64,000 nt of DNA from contig CACZCX010000011.1 in the NCBI GenBank assembly GCA_902779875.1, forward strand, positions 1 to 64,000. The letters run 5' to 3'. This document shows, in pieces, positions 25,658 to 34,581 of this stretch. Source of the DNA: an uncultured Bacteroidales bacterium. Lineage in GTDB: Bacteria > Bacteroidota > Bacteroidia > Bacteroidales > Bacteroidaceae. Under the pieces are notes generated by a model. It was not told where the DNA came from, did not search any database, and was given only the letters and a program-made list of their open reading frames with translations. Numbering within the stretch: the first letter of the stretch is position 1; every line of letters starts with the position of its first letter. Made by a program: the position numbers and the translations under genes.

Positions 25658-26494
25658 ATGCCTGCCAAGAAAGGCAAAACCGGTAAGAAAAGGGTTTCCG
25701 TTCCTAAAAAGAAAGGACGGAAGCCCTTTATTTTACCTGACTGGATGCACTGGCTCATCACTGCGGCGCTGCTCGTGATCATGTCGACAGGCGCCTATTA
25801 CATGTTCCTGCGTCCCTATTTCTACCGATGGCGCCCCTGTCAGGGTAACAAGGACTACGGGGTGTGCCTGCCGTCCGGTTACCTTTACTACGGCATAGAT
25901 GTGTCGCATCATCAGGGGCACATAAACTGGAACCAGCTTGCCACTGCATCGAAAGGGAAGGAGTTCCCCATAAAGTTCGTGGTCATGAAGGCTACCGAGG
26001 GAAGTACCTTTACCGATCCTGATTACCTTAATAATATAAGGGAGGCGCGTGCCGCCGGTTTCGTGTGCGGCGTGTACCATTTCTATGATCCGGGGACATC
26101 GCCCGGAAAACAGGCGGACCATTATATAAATACGGTGAAACTGGTCAAGGGTGATTTCGTGCCTGTGGTCGATGTGGAGCGTACCGGACGTTCATCGGGC
26201 GACCTGAGGCGTGAGTTGCTTGTGTTCCTCAGGGCACTCGAGTCACACTACGGCGCCAAACCTATCATATATGCATCGGCCAAATTCCGCCGCCGTCATC
26301 TGAACGATCCCGAATTTGACAGCTATCCTTTCTGGGTGGCGCACTATTACGTATCCCGTCCTGAGACCGACAAGCCTTGGCGTATGTGGCAGTTCACCGA
26401 CCATGCAACCATCGAGGGCATAGGTGAATATACGGACTTCAATGTGTTCCGCGGATCAGAAAAAGACTTCAATAAATTGAGAATTGAGAAGTGA
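25658..26494 (+). CDS. Glycoside hydrolase family 25 (lysozyme-like)
   Basis: This 278-residue protein has a Lys-rich cytosolic start (KKGKTGKKRVSVPKKKGRK, part), one membrane segment (about 31-48), then a GH25 domain. YGIDVSHHQG and VPVVDVERTG carry the acidic pair of the active site, and VVMKATEGST and GVYHFYDPG are also conserved. It should be anchored in the inner membrane with the enzyme in the periplasm, cutting peptidoglycan. There are no phage genes nearby. The last residues (about LRIEK) and the stop are encoded by the GAATTGA element that overlaps its 3' end, so the native end was probably changed. Confidence 0.9.
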   Translation: MPAKKGKTGKKRVSVPKKKGRKPFILPDWMHWLITAALLVIMSTGAYYMFLRPYFYRWRPCQGNKDYGVCLPSGYLYYGIDVSHHQGHINWNQLATASKGKEFPIKFVVMKATEGSTFTDPDYLNNIREARAAGFVCGVYHFYDPGTSPGKQADHYINTVKLVKGDFVPVVDVERTGRSSGDLRRELLVFLRALESHYGAKPIIYASAKFRRRHLNDPEFDSYPFWVAHYYVSRPETDKPWRMWQFTDHATIEGIGEYTDFNVFRGSEKDFNKLRIEK

Positions 26495-26573
26495 GAATTG
26501 AGAATTAACACGCAGAACCTGCGTATATCCCGCGACATAAAAATTCTCAATTCTCAATTCTCACTTCTCAATT
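26475..26573. repeat. GAATTGA heptad palindrome, copy 2
   Basis: Heptads GAATTGA or GAAGTGA at 26475-26506 face their complement at 26541-26573. The centre shares ACGCAGAACCTGCGT with copy 1. It starts inside the GH25 reading frame and supplies its stop. The two arrays carry matching variants (GAAGTGA left, TCACTTC right), which argues for copying or correction of one arm by the other. Confidence 0.85.
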
Positions 26574-26671
26574 ATAGGAATTTTCCCCTCCTCTTTTAGG
26601 GAATTTCCGTCTGCCGGGTATAATAACCGAATTATTTTTGTGGTGGAAAGAAACCACAAAAACATACGGTT

Positions 26672-28285
26672 ATGAAAAAGTCAGTAATTACATTAGCATT
26701 GATGGCAGTCACAATGACGGCCGGTGCGCAGAGGAATGACTTGTACTCATCCGGAAGGAACAATACACAGAACTCTTCAAAGAGCTCAAGTTCAAATACA
26801 GCGGTCGTTACACGTACTCCCGCTGCAGCGCCTGTACAGACAGCACCCGTACAGAAGGCAGCTCCTGCGGTAACGACTACTCCTCAGATCATAGTAGACC
26901 GTGATCCCGACGAGTACAACCGTCGCTATTCTTACGGAACAAGTCAGATTCAGTATGAGGACGGAACCATCCTTGATGATGTTCCTACCGTTTATGTACA
27001 TGACACAGTCTATGTACTGGACAGCAACAGGGAGTACGCATATGACAACATGGGTTCATATGCCGAGGGTTACAACGACGCAGTCGAGGATTACTACCTG
27101 ACCCGCCGTCTGTACCGATTCCACCACTACGACCGTCCGTACTTTACCCTGGTCGATGACATCCTGTACGATATCCTGTACTGGGACCGTTTCTTTGACG
27201 ACCGTTACTGGTTGTACTCACACACCTACTACTACGATCCCTGGTATTATGATCCCTGGTACTACGATCCCTGGTATTATGATTCATGGAGCTTCCGTGT
27301 AGGATACCGTTATTACTACGACCCCTATTATTACAATCCTTATTATTACAGCAGACCTGTATACTACACATATATAGATAACCGACGTGACTCTTACACC
27401 GCCAACCGTAGGGTAAACGGTGGATGGGACCGCAACCTGAGCCGTTCGTCATCCGACAGGACCATAGCAGGATCGGCAAGCCGCAGCGTGACATCGGCCC
27501 GAAATGGTGCCGCAAGCCGCAGTGTAGCCGGTTCCGCAAGCCGCAACGTATCGGAGACTTCAAACAACCGTAGCGTATCGGGCAGCTCAAGCCGCACCAC
27601 TTCGGGTTCAGCAAGCCGCAGCGTATCGAATACCGCATCACGTACGGTAAGCCGCTCAGCCGACGGCAGCGCAAATTCAGTAAGGACCGTGACTCCCGCT
27701 ACTTCAAGCCGCAGCACATCAGGCACTGCCAGCCGCAGTACATCAGGCACTGCCAGTCGCAGTACATCGGCAACAACCAGCCGCAGTACATCGGGTACAG
27801 CAAGCCGCAGTACATCGGGTACAGCAAGCCGCAGCACATCAGGTACAGCCAGTCGCAGCGCTTCGACAAGCACCAGCAGCTCAAGGTCAGCTCAGTCTGG
27901 CGCAACCTACGACCGCCCCAGCAGCACTAGCACAAGCAGCCGTAGCGTACAGAGCGGAACCACAAGCCGCAGCACTTCGGGCACAGCCAGCCGCAGCGTA
28001 TCGGGCAGCAGCTCATCGACCCGTAGCGTAAGCAGCTCAAGCAGCAGCTCAAGCTCAAGCAGTCGCAGTGTATCAAGCAGCTCAAGCAGTCGCAGCACCA
28101 GCGGTTCAAGTTCAAGCAGCCGCAGTGTATCAAGCAGCTCAAGCAGCCGCAGCACATCGGGTTCCAGCAGCCGTAGCGTATCAAGCGGTTCAAGTTCAAG
28201 CCGCAGCTCGTCAAGCGGTTCCAGTAGCCGTGGCTCCGGTGGATCAAGCGCAAGCCGCAGCACATCGGGCAGCTCACGCAGATAA
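26672..28285 (+). CDS. Exported Tyr-rich/Ser-rich low-complexity protein
   Basis: This 537-residue protein has a signal peptide (MKKSVITLALMAVTMTAGAQ). Residues about 20-160 are an ordinary-looking charged region, then a Tyr/Trp/Asp-rich block (YYDPW repeated about four times near 188-205). From about residue 250 to the end it is made of Ser/Arg/Thr repeats (SRSTSG, GTASRS and poly-Ser with Arg). No known fold is recognised in the second half. The pattern fits a secreted, possibly surface or matrix protein that may be rich in modifiable Ser and Thr. The family is unknown. The real frame is supported by the signal peptide and by codon-level repeats that keep the frame. Confidence 0.7.
   Translation: MKKSVITLALMAVTMTAGAQRNDLYSSGRNNTQNSSKSSSSNTAVVTRTPAAAPVQTAPVQKAAPAVTTTPQIIVDRDPDEYNRRYSYGTSQIQYEDGTILDDVPTVYVHDTVYVLDSNREYAYDNMGSYAEGYNDAVEDYYLTRRLYRFHHYDRPYFTLVDDILYDILYWDRFFDDRYWLYSHTYYYDPWYYDPWYYDPWYYDSWSFRVGYRYYYDPYYYNPYYYSRPVYYTYIDNRRDSYTANRRVNGGWDRNLSRSSSDRTIAGSASRSVTSARNGAASRSVAGSASRNVSETSNNRSVSGSSSRTTSGSASRSVSNTASRTVSRSADGSANSVRTVTPATSSRSTSGTASRSTSGTASRSTSATTSRSTSGTASRSTSGTASRSTSGTASRSASTSTSSSRSAQSGATYDRPSSTSTSSRSVQSGTTSRSTSGTASRSVSGSSSSTRSVSSSSSSSSSSSRSVSSSSSSRSTSGSSSSSRSVSSSSSSRSTSGSSSRSVSSGSSSSRSSSSGSSSRGSGGSSASRSTSGSSRR
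27707..27865 (+). repeat. 24-base tandem repeats inside the Ser-rich gene
   Basis: Six to seven units of 24 bases encode SRSTSGTA-like octapeptides. The third base differs between units (CACATC, TACATC), so they are old enough to have drifted while keeping the residues. They cover residues about 346-398. Confidence 0.85.
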
Positions 28286-28356
28286 ATCGACAGCTCAACA
28301 GATACACTTAAAGATATAACTATACCCTATTTGTAAATCCATAAATAATTAATGAT

Positions 28357-29790
28357 ATGAAAACCAATAAGTTAATAATAGCAGCTCTCTTGACATCAAT
28401 GTCAATTGGAGCCGGAGCTCAGACCTCTTTCGATGCGGCTAAGCTCTATGAGGAAGAACTTAACGGAACTGCACGTTACGTAGGTATGGGCGGAGCAATG
28501 GGCGCTCTTGGCAGCGATCCTTCGGTTATCAGCCATAACCCCGCAGGCATAGGTACCTACAGAAAGAGCGATATAAACACTACTCTGTCATTCTGGGGTG
28601 CGGAGACCGGCACCAGTCCGCTTGCCACCGTAAACTCTCCGCTCAACTCAGGCATGTTCAGATACTACTCATCGAACCCCAAGTCAGGTCTGCATACCAA
28701 TTTTGACAACTTCTCTGTCATATTCTCAGGTTATGACGGCAGTGACAGCTATATGAACTTTGGTCTCTCTTACCGCAAGCTCCAGAATATGGACCGTGAG
28801 ATAAACTACTCTGATTCATATTTCGATGCACAGGGCGACGAGAGATGGCGTGACTATAACAACCATCTGGAGAACAGGCTGAGCTCTCTTGACCTTAACC
28901 TGTCAGCAAACTTCTCTGACATGCTCTACCTGGGATGGACCGTAGGATTCCAGTTCGGCAAGACCAACTCAAACGGATTCCTGTATGATTTCTATCCTGC
29001 CGGTCTGAGACCCGGAATAGCTGATGCTGAGGATATTGAGGCCGTCGATTTCGGTACAGACGGCGTGTCTCGCGGATGGAACATGGCATTCGGTATGATA
29101 CTGCGTCCCGTCACTCCTCTCAGACTCGGTGTCGCTGTCAAGACTCCTACATACTTCAAGGAGAATCTTATCTACCAGGATGATGTATATGCATTCGACG
29201 GTCAGGCCAAGGGTGTAGGTGCCGATAACGAGATCGACTACAAGTTCATATCACCCTGGAGCATTGACTTGAGCGCAGGTATTACAGTTGCCCAGACAGC
29301 AATCGGTATTGAGTATGAAAGACATTTCACAGAGCGCTCTTCACTCTCCGTTGGCGGCCTGAACCTCGTGAACCAGGGTACTCCCGATTTCCAGGACTAC
29401 TCAGTGCTCAAGGTCGGACTGGAGCAGAATGTAAAGAACCTCTCGTTCCGTGTAGGTTATAACTATAAGTCTCCTTCATTCAAGGACGGTTCATACAAGT
29501 TCGTAAAGGATACCTGGTTCAACGGTTGGGTCAAGGATGAAAACGGAGATGACCTGATGGGACGTTTTGACAACCAGACCGATGCACGCAGGGACGCCCA
29601 TTACTGCACTCTGGGTTTGGGCTACTGCTCAAAGCCTGACAGGGACGGTACACAGTTCTACTTTGATATGGCTTACGTATTTGGCCGCAGGTACTCAGAT
29701 TTCAATATGAACGAGTACGATGAGGATATGGATATCAGGTACAAGTACGACACAAATAAGGTCATGATGACCTTGGGATGGAATTTCTAA
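28357..29790 (+). CDS. OmpP1/FadL-like outer-membrane barrel protein
   Basis: This 477-residue protein has a signal peptide (ends SIGAGAQ). The start of the mature part (ARYVGMGGAMGALGSDPSVI) is like the FadL/OmpP1 hatch: GxGGA and a short N-terminal stretch. The rest is beta-rich with a C-terminal aromatic end (GWNF). Members move hydrophobic compounds across the outer membrane. In Bacteroidetes the ligand is usually unknown. It follows the low-complexity exported protein by 71 bases and is closed by a strong terminator, so the two may be cotranscribed. Confidence 0.8.
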   Translation: MKTNKLIIAALLTSMSIGAGAQTSFDAAKLYEEELNGTARYVGMGGAMGALGSDPSVISHNPAGIGTYRKSDINTTLSFWGAETGTSPLATVNSPLNSGMFRYYSSNPKSGLHTNFDNFSVIFSGYDGSDSYMNFGLSYRKLQNMDREINYSDSYFDAQGDERWRDYNNHLENRLSSLDLNLSANFSDMLYLGWTVGFQFGKTNSNGFLYDFYPAGLRPGIADAEDIEAVDFGTDGVSRGWNMAFGMILRPVTPLRLGVAVKTPTYFKENLIYQDDVYAFDGQAKGVGADNEIDYKFISPWSIDLSAGITVAQTAIGIEYERHFTERSSLSVGGLNLVNQGTPDFQDYSVLKVGLEQNVKNLSFRVGYNYKSPSFKDGSYKFVKDTWFNGWVKDENGDDLMGRFDNQTDARRDAHYCTLGLGYCSKPDRDGTQFYFDMAYVFGRRYSDFNMNEYDEDMDIRYKYDTNKVMMTLGWNF

Positions 29791-29818
29791 GTTTCTAACT
29801 TTGAGATAATTTGGCTGG

Positions 29819-29857
29819 ATTCCGGCTGGTCTTGGTGACCGGCCGGAATTATTTTTT
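29819..29857. terminator. Strong terminator between convergent genes
   Basis: A 13-bp stem with one G-T wobble (ATTCCGGCTGGTC with GACCGGCCGGAAT, loop TTGGT) is followed by TATTTTTT. It lies between the barrel gene and the minus-strand oxidoreductase, and may serve the first. Confidence 0.85.
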
Positions 29858-29868
29858 GGCCATAGGAT

Positions 29869-30837
29869 TCAGAACTTGCCCAGGATGCGGTCCATCACCC
29901 AGTTGGTGGGAGTGGCGCTTATGCCGTCACAGCTGCATATCGGGCCTCCGTTAAGATGATCCACGACAGCCTGTACAAGGGGGAACTGTACATGTTCGGG
30001 GTTGGGAACCTGGAATTCGTGACGTCCCTCACTGTCATGCAGCGCGATGGGCTGGAAGGTGAATATGGAGAAGCATATCATACCCTTGTCACCGATAAGC
30101 TCAATGCGGTCCTCCTTGGCGGATTCATCGGCCACAAAACACCATGAACCTGAGCCTACCAGTCCGTTCTCGAACTTGAAGCAGGCACTTACGGTATCCT
30201 CAGCCTGATAGAGTCCGGCACGGTTGCTGCAGAGTCCGTAGGCATCGATTATGCAACCGCAGAGTTCCTGCACCATATCAATCTGATGGGGCGCCAGGTC
30301 ATAGAAATAGCCGCCTCCCGATATGTCGGGAATGACGCGCCAGGGCAGGTTGGTGCTGTTGTAGTCCAACTCCTTGGGGGGCTGCGCAAAACGGATCTGC
30401 ACGTTTATGAGCTTGCCTATCTGGGGTATGAGTTCCTTGACTTTGAGGAAGTAGGGCAGATAACGGCGGTAGTATGCTACGAAACAGGGAACTCCTGTCT
30501 CTCTCGATATGCGGTTTATCCTCATGCACTCGTCATAACTCTGGGCCATGGGCTTTTCTATGTAGACCGGCTTGCCGGCTTTCATTGACATGACGGCGTA
30601 TGTGGCGTGTGATGAAGGGGGTGTGGCTATATAGATGGCATCGACGTTGGGGTCCTCAATGAGTTCCATGGCATCGGTGTACCATTTCTTTATGTTATGC
30701 CTCTCGGCGTAGGAACGTGCCTTGGCCTTGTCACGGCTCATGACCGCCTCAATGGCCGAACCCTGAGCCTTGGCGAATGCGGGGCCGCTTTTCTTCTCGG
30801 TTACCTGTCCACATCCTATGAAACCCCATCTTATCAT
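29869..30837 (-). CDS. Gfo/Idh/MocA-family oxidoreductase
   Basis: This 322-residue protein has a Rossmann start (GFIGCGQVTEKKSGPAF) and the family motif KPVYIEKPMAQSYDEC (Lys of EKP, usual catalytic region). The C-terminal half is the alpha/beta sheet domain. It uses NAD(P) to oxidise or reduce a sugar or inositol-like substrate. The substrate is not readable. It is the last gene of a minus-strand run after the porin (23-base gap), which suggests a joint role in using some carbohydrate, though this is inference. Confidence 0.9.
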   Translation of the reverse strand: MIRWGFIGCGQVTEKKSGPAFAKAQGSAIEAVMSRDKAKARSYAERHNIKKWYTDAMELIEDPNVDAIYIATPPSSHATYAVMSMKAGKPVYIEKPMAQSYDECMRINRISRETGVPCFVAYYRRYLPYFLKVKELIPQIGKLINVQIRFAQPPKELDYNSTNLPWRVIPDISGGGYFYDLAPHQIDMVQELCGCIIDAYGLCSNRAGLYQAEDTVSACFKFENGLVGSGSWCFVADESAKEDRIELIGDKGMICFSIFTFQPIALHDSEGRHEFQVPNPEHVQFPLVQAVVDHLNGGPICSCDGISATPTNWVMDRILGKF

Positions 30838-30860
30838 ATCTCTGGAAAAGTACTGTTGCG

Positions 30861-32960
30861 TTAATCGTAGAAGGTCCAGCTCAGACCGATCTTGACCATT
30901 CCGGGGTTGGCGGGATAGCCGGGTACGATGAATGAGTCACGGTTGCTCATCATACCTTCATTGGCATGGTAGTACATGATGTAGAAACGCACGCCGCGAA
31001 GGTCGCAGTTCACGTATCCGGTCATGAGAGGATAGCCTCCCACCTCGCGTATGAACTTATCGCTCTGTATGTTGTACATACCGACTGCGGGACAGTAGTC
31101 AGGAGCGGCATATCGGCTGAAATAGAGGGCGTTGGCACCTACCTCCATGGAGAGTCTCTTGTAGTAGACGAACTTGAAGTAGAGGTCTGTGAATACATTC
31201 ACCTGGGGGAGGGGGATGACCTTGCTGTTGCTGGAGAGCTGATATGTTATGTTGTTGTCCCAGTGAATGGGGCCGAGCTTGAAGTTCTGCTGAAGTGTGG
31301 CGCTCAGAATCTGTATGGAACCGCTGTGCTGTGCTGCCGTGACGGAGTAGGTGGCCTGGGTTATGTTATCGGCATTGACGTATGAGCCACCGTCGTTACG
31401 CAGATAGATGTAGCCTGCCACATTCTCAACGTCAAGCTGAAGGTGTGTGCGTGTCTTCTCTATGTCGATGTAACCGCCAAAGTGTGTGCGGAACTCCTTC
31501 TTGAACTCCTTGTCCCACCAGGCGTAGGTGGTGTGGTAGCTGCTCATGAAGAACGGTGCGTTAAGGGCCGACATCTCAGCGTAGGCACCTATCTTGGCAT
31601 CCTGCTTGAGTACGGGGTAGCGTAGCTGCATACGGCCGCTAAGATTTATGTCACCCAGGTTGGCACCGAGTATGCAGCTCTCTATTCCGGCATGGAAGGT
31701 CAGGTTCTCACCCTTTGCCTTCTCCAGCTGTGCACCTATGCTCAGGTCACCCTCGTTGATCCTGTTTACGAACTCTCCCTCGCCTTTGAGCGTATCGGGC
31801 ATGCTGAAACGCCTGTAATCAAAACGGGCATAGGCCGACAGACCCGCGATGGCCCATTTGGTGGCGCCCTCGGTGAGTGAGAGCGAGAGTGTGTTGCTTA
31901 CGTAGAAGTTTGACATCCTGTCTATGGAGTCTGCCTTGAGGTAGGTGTGCTCGTAGTAGCCCTTGGGTACCTGATAGGAGAGGTAACGTTTCTGCAGGTT
32001 TCCTATCTCCAGGGTGTGGGCTGCAGTGGCCAGGTCGATCTCACGACGGTAGGTATAGATGGTGTCACCTATACTGTCTGTCTGGCTCTTGTGTGTCTTT
32101 ATGACAACCTGCTGGTTGAGCAGGCCCTGTGTACGTTTAATGTTGTTCCAGTTGTAGTAGAGACGGAACGGCATATCCTCAGGGGCATAGCTCTTGCGTC
32201 CCTCGGCCATGGCCTCAGGGTTGGTTACATATCGTTTGTCCTGAATGCCGCCGTTCTCGGCCAGCTTTATCTCATCCTTGTTGGCTGTGACGTAAAGGTT
32301 GTACACGTCGCCGCGGTAGTAGGTGTAGAGACGTGTATCGAACATGGAGGTGGACTGGTTCTGGTAGCGGCCGCGGCCAAGCAGATAATCCATGTCCAGA
32401 CCTATGCCGACCTTCTTGTTGAAATTAGCTGCAAAATAACCCTTGATATGCTCCTCGCCGGTACGTTTGTTACCGCCTTTGTAATAGTCTATGCTTACGT
32501 GGGGGCTCATGGCATCGGTAAAACGGAACTGGTCGGGGTTCTTTATCCAGAAGTCAAAGGGGGCGTCGAATATGAAATCCGACATATGCTCCCGCTCAAA
32601 ATAGAGACGTGACAGTCGTGGTGAACCCATATTGCCAAGGTGGCTGTAGGTGCCCAGCATGCCTTCAGTCAGATGCGCGTTCTGGAATGAGTGGTGTATG
32701 GTATCGGGTTCGATGATATCGTTCAGGCCTGTCCTGGTGTTGATGGTCCACTGGAAATACTCCTTGGAGACGGTGCGTTCTATGACGGTTGAGTCCTTGT
32801 CGGGATCCACGTTCATGAATCCGTCCATGTTCTCGCCGCTGAATCCGTCCATATTCTGGGAGAGGGTGCTCTGAGCCGTGATGAGGCCAGGGGTGACCGT
32901 CAGTACGAAGGCCAACGCCATGTGGCGTATGAGATCTTTAGCGGACTGTTTCTTATTCAT
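30861..32960 (-). CDS. Putative porin (Porin_10-like)
   Basis: The protein is 699 residues from the ATG at 32960. This start is preferred over an upstream one (33023) because it overlaps the stop of the previous gene as ATGA, and because MNKKQSAKDLIRHM with the following hydrophobic stretch forms a signal peptide ending in LITAQ. The mature part begins with a Gly/Met/Asp-rich stretch (MDGFSGENMDGFMNVDPD) and is otherwise beta-rich with alternating aromatic residues, as in a large outer-membrane barrel. Bacteroidetes Porin_10 proteins have this size. The substrate is unknown. It is translationally coupled to the J-like gene. Confidence 0.75.
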   Translation of the reverse strand: MNKKQSAKDLIRHMALAFVLTVTPGLITAQSTLSQNMDGFSGENMDGFMNVDPDKDSTVIERTVSKEYFQWTINTRTGLNDIIEPDTIHHSFQNAHLTEGMLGTYSHLGNMGSPRLSRLYFEREHMSDFIFDAPFDFWIKNPDQFRFTDAMSPHVSIDYYKGGNKRTGEEHIKGYFAANFNKKVGIGLDMDYLLGRGRYQNQSTSMFDTRLYTYYRGDVYNLYVTANKDEIKLAENGGIQDKRYVTNPEAMAEGRKSYAPEDMPFRLYYNWNNIKRTQGLLNQQVVIKTHKSQTDSIGDTIYTYRREIDLATAAHTLEIGNLQKRYLSYQVPKGYYEHTYLKADSIDRMSNFYVSNTLSLSLTEGATKWAIAGLSAYARFDYRRFSMPDTLKGEGEFVNRINEGDLSIGAQLEKAKGENLTFHAGIESCILGANLGDINLSGRMQLRYPVLKQDAKIGAYAEMSALNAPFFMSSYHTTYAWWDKEFKKEFRTHFGGYIDIEKTRTHLQLDVENVAGYIYLRNDGGSYVNADNITQATYSVTAAQHSGSIQILSATLQQNFKLGPIHWDNNITYQLSSNSKVIPLPQVNVFTDLYFKFVYYKRLSMEVGANALYFSRYAAPDYCPAVGMYNIQSDKFIREVGGYPLMTGYVNCDLRGVRFYIMYYHANEGMMSNRDSFIVPGYPANPGMVKIGLSWTFYD

Positions 32961-33373
32961 CAGGGAACAAGTCTGAGTATGTATTCTGCAATCTTTATGA
33001 CGAGTGAGGTGCCGCATGCCCAATAGAACGGGGTGGAGGGTATGGCCTTGCTCCAGTTCAGTATGAACAGTACGGTAGTCACGGCTGCTCCGACCAGGAA
33101 GAGGGTATTGAGTATGTAACGTGCCTTGTCGGTGCCGTTAAACTGGTTGCTCCGGTGTATGCGTGAGGGGGCTTTGCGGACCTTGCCGGTTATGTCATAC
33201 GCGGCACGACTGTCCATATCGGAAAGTATGGTGTAGGCGCGGGTAATCTGCTCATTCCTCTCAGTGCCCTCGGGGGCCTGTGCAATAAGACGCTCGTAGG
33301 CTTCACGGATTGTTGAGTCCGATGCAGACGGGTCTACGCCCAGTATGTCATATAGTTCCTTGTTCTGTGACAT
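32960..33373 (-). CDS. Membrane protein with degenerate J-like domain (no HPD)
   Basis: This 137-residue protein starts like a J domain (LYDILGVDPSASDSTIREAYERLIAQ, in pieces; later ITRAYTILSDMDSRAAYD) but the HPD tripeptide needed to activate DnaK is missing: AQAPEG stands where YHPD is expected. Two membrane segments follow (about 85-102 and 112-130). It may be a membrane-bound adaptor that no longer stimulates DnaK. It starts seven bases after the DUF4468 gene and overlaps the porin start by ATGA, so it lies in one transcript with them and could assist porin or envelope assembly. Confidence 0.75.
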   Translation of the reverse strand: MSQNKELYDILGVDPSASDSTIREAYERLIAQAPEGTERNEQITRAYTILSDMDSRAAYDITGKVRKAPSRIHRSNQFNGTDKARYILNTLFLVGAAVTTVLFILNWSKAIPSTPFYWACGTSLVIKIAEYILRLVP

Positions 33374-33380
33374 GCCGGAA

Positions 33381-33974
33381 TCAGAGGTTATCGATTACTG
33401 CATCAATTGTCTCAAGGAACAGCTTGTCCTTCATGTCGATGGTCTTGATGCGGAACTTGCCGGTGCTCTTGAGGAACTTGGTGCCTTTCCTGTTGTAGGC
33501 CTCCTTATCGGTGATCCACTCCTCGGCCGTGAATCGCTGGCCGCCGCCCTCGCGATGCTCCTCGTAGCGGTATTTGATATCGGTTATCCTGAGGGTTATC
33601 TGTCCGTTCTTTATGGCCACGGAGTAGTTGTACTCTACGTTGGACTGGTCAAGAACGAGGCCGGTACGCTTGAATACTATGATCTGGTCCATGTGGAATA
33701 TGAACCTGCGGGATGAGGCATCCTCATTCAATACGCGGCTGGCATGTACATAAGGGCTTACAAAGTGACCCTTGGACCACTTTATGAGAAGGTCGTAACA
33801 CTGGTCGTCGGTCATACCCTGGGGAACCGGCAGGCTCCTCTCAAAGTAAACCGATCCGTTCTCGTCAACGGGCACTGCTCCTTTACCGTATTTGGGATCG
33901 TCCTCGGGAGCGACTGCTGCGAATGAAAGTGCTGTAACCAATAAGCCTGCAAATATCAATAATGCCTTTTTCAT
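33381..33974 (-). CDS. DUF4468 domain protein, exported
   Basis: This 197-residue protein has a signal peptide (MKKALLIFAGLLVTALSFAA) starting at 33974. An in-frame ATG further upstream would add a basic, AT-rich tail and is rejected. The body (YFERSLPVPQGMTDDQCYDLLIKW, part; then RRFIFHMDQIIVF and ITLRITDIKYRYE) matches DUF4468, a small TBP-like fold common in Bacteroidetes envelopes with no known function. It is the first gene of the run DUF4468, J-like, porin, oxidoreductase. Confidence 0.8.
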   Translation of the reverse strand: MKKALLIFAGLLVTALSFAAVAPEDDPKYGKGAVPVDENGSVYFERSLPVPQGMTDDQCYDLLIKWSKGHFVSPYVHASRVLNEDASSRRFIFHMDQIIVFKRTGLVLDQSNVEYNYSVAIKNGQITLRITDIKYRYEEHREGGGQRFTAEEWITDKEAYNRKGTKFLKSTGKFRIKTIDMKDKLFLETIDAVIDNL

Positions 33975-34009
33975 ATTATACCTTATTTTATATAAAAACA
34001 GATTCAACG

Positions 34010-34017
34010 CAAAAATA
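34010..34017 (-). promoter_or_regulatory. -7 box for the DUF4468 run
   Basis: TATTTTTG on the minus strand, exact to TAnnTTTG, 35 bases before the ATG. A small perfect dyad (ACGGAT-ATA-ATCCGT, 34030-34044) lies upstream and could be an operator. Confidence 0.5.
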
Positions 34018-34180
34018 GTCATTTTTACGGATATAATCCGTGGGGGTGGTTTATTATTGGCAGGAGTCCCTCTATTTAACAACAAACACGCTCCAGAGGG
34101 CGCTTTGAGGGGTCTCTAGGGCATTTTTAGAGGTAAAATACCAGTTTTTGACATTTTTTTTAAAAAAAGATGACCTAATC

Positions 34181-34211
34181 TTTGCAACTAATGGAATAAG
34201 TGTTATTTTTG
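34181..34211 (+). promoter_or_regulatory. Promoter of the Hc1-like histone gene
   Basis: TTTG (34181-34184), 19 bases, then TATTTTTG (34204-34211). Both boxes and the spacing match the Bacteroidetes consensus exactly. The leader to the ATG is about 44 bases and AT-rich. This is the best promoter in the window. Confidence 0.8.
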
Positions 34212-34255
34212 CGTCAGTAAGGATTTTTAATTAATCATTTCAATAACAAACAACT

Positions 34256-34429
34256 ATGGAGAAAATTTTGAAACAGGCTGCTGAGCTTTATGCAGCATTT
34301 GCAAAGGACGCAAATTCTCAGATTGAGAAGGGTAACAAGGCTGCCGGTACACGCGCACGTAAGGCTTCTCTGGAGCTTGAAAAGCTCATGAAGGAGTTCC
34401 GTAAGGCTTCTCTTGCTGCTGCAAAGTAA
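34256..34429 (+). CDS. Histone H1-like (Hc1-type) DNA-binding protein
   Basis: This 57-residue protein (MEKILKQAAELYAAFAKDA at the start) is rich in Lys and Ala. It matches Bacteroidetes small proteins of the Hc1/H1-like family that coat and condense DNA. Helical heptads and GTRARKASLELEKLMKEF are typical. The promoter is ideal, a strong terminator follows, and codon use is biased to one set, so it is probably highly expressed. It is short and easily missed. The call is by pattern; no structure is visible to prove DNA binding. Confidence 0.85.
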   Translation: MEKILKQAAELYAAFAKDANSQIEKGNKAAGTRARKASLELEKLMKEFRKASLAAAK

Positions 34430-34451
34430 AACAGTATCTAAGAAAATAAGC

Positions 34452-34482
34452 AGGGCGCAAGTAATTGCGCCCTACTTTTTTT
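34452..34482 (+). terminator. Terminator of the histone-like gene
   Basis: AGGGCGCA and TGCGCCCT form an 8-bp stem with loop AGTAAT, followed by ACTTTTTTT. Confidence 0.85.
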
Positions 34483-34581
34483 GTCTCTATCGGGACCGTT
34501 CGGGACGGTTTTCTCCAATAGTTAAATTATTTATGGATTATAACTCCTTATAACCCTTTTAACAATTCGCAACCAATCGGC

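Noticed and set aside
25658..26494. Phage lysozyme and thus a prophage.
   Set aside because: Nearby genes are metabolic or envelope genes and the enzyme has a membrane anchor; no integrase, capsid or tail genes are present.
27394..27873. Long antisense reading frame in the Ser-rich gene (minus strand).
   Set aside because: It is a low-complexity mirror of the repeats, has no start context or signal, and its frame is explained by the repeat unit being a multiple of three.
32961..33023. An earlier start for the porin at 33023.
   Set aside because: It would place a basic, non-hydrophobic stretch ahead of the signal peptide, while the ATG at 32960 overlaps the upstream stop as ATGA.
34484..34512. 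A GGGACCG-TTC-GGGACGGTT stretch after the histone terminator that resembles the REP core.
   Set aside because: It lacks arms on both sides and pairs only over a few bases, so it is probably chance likeness.
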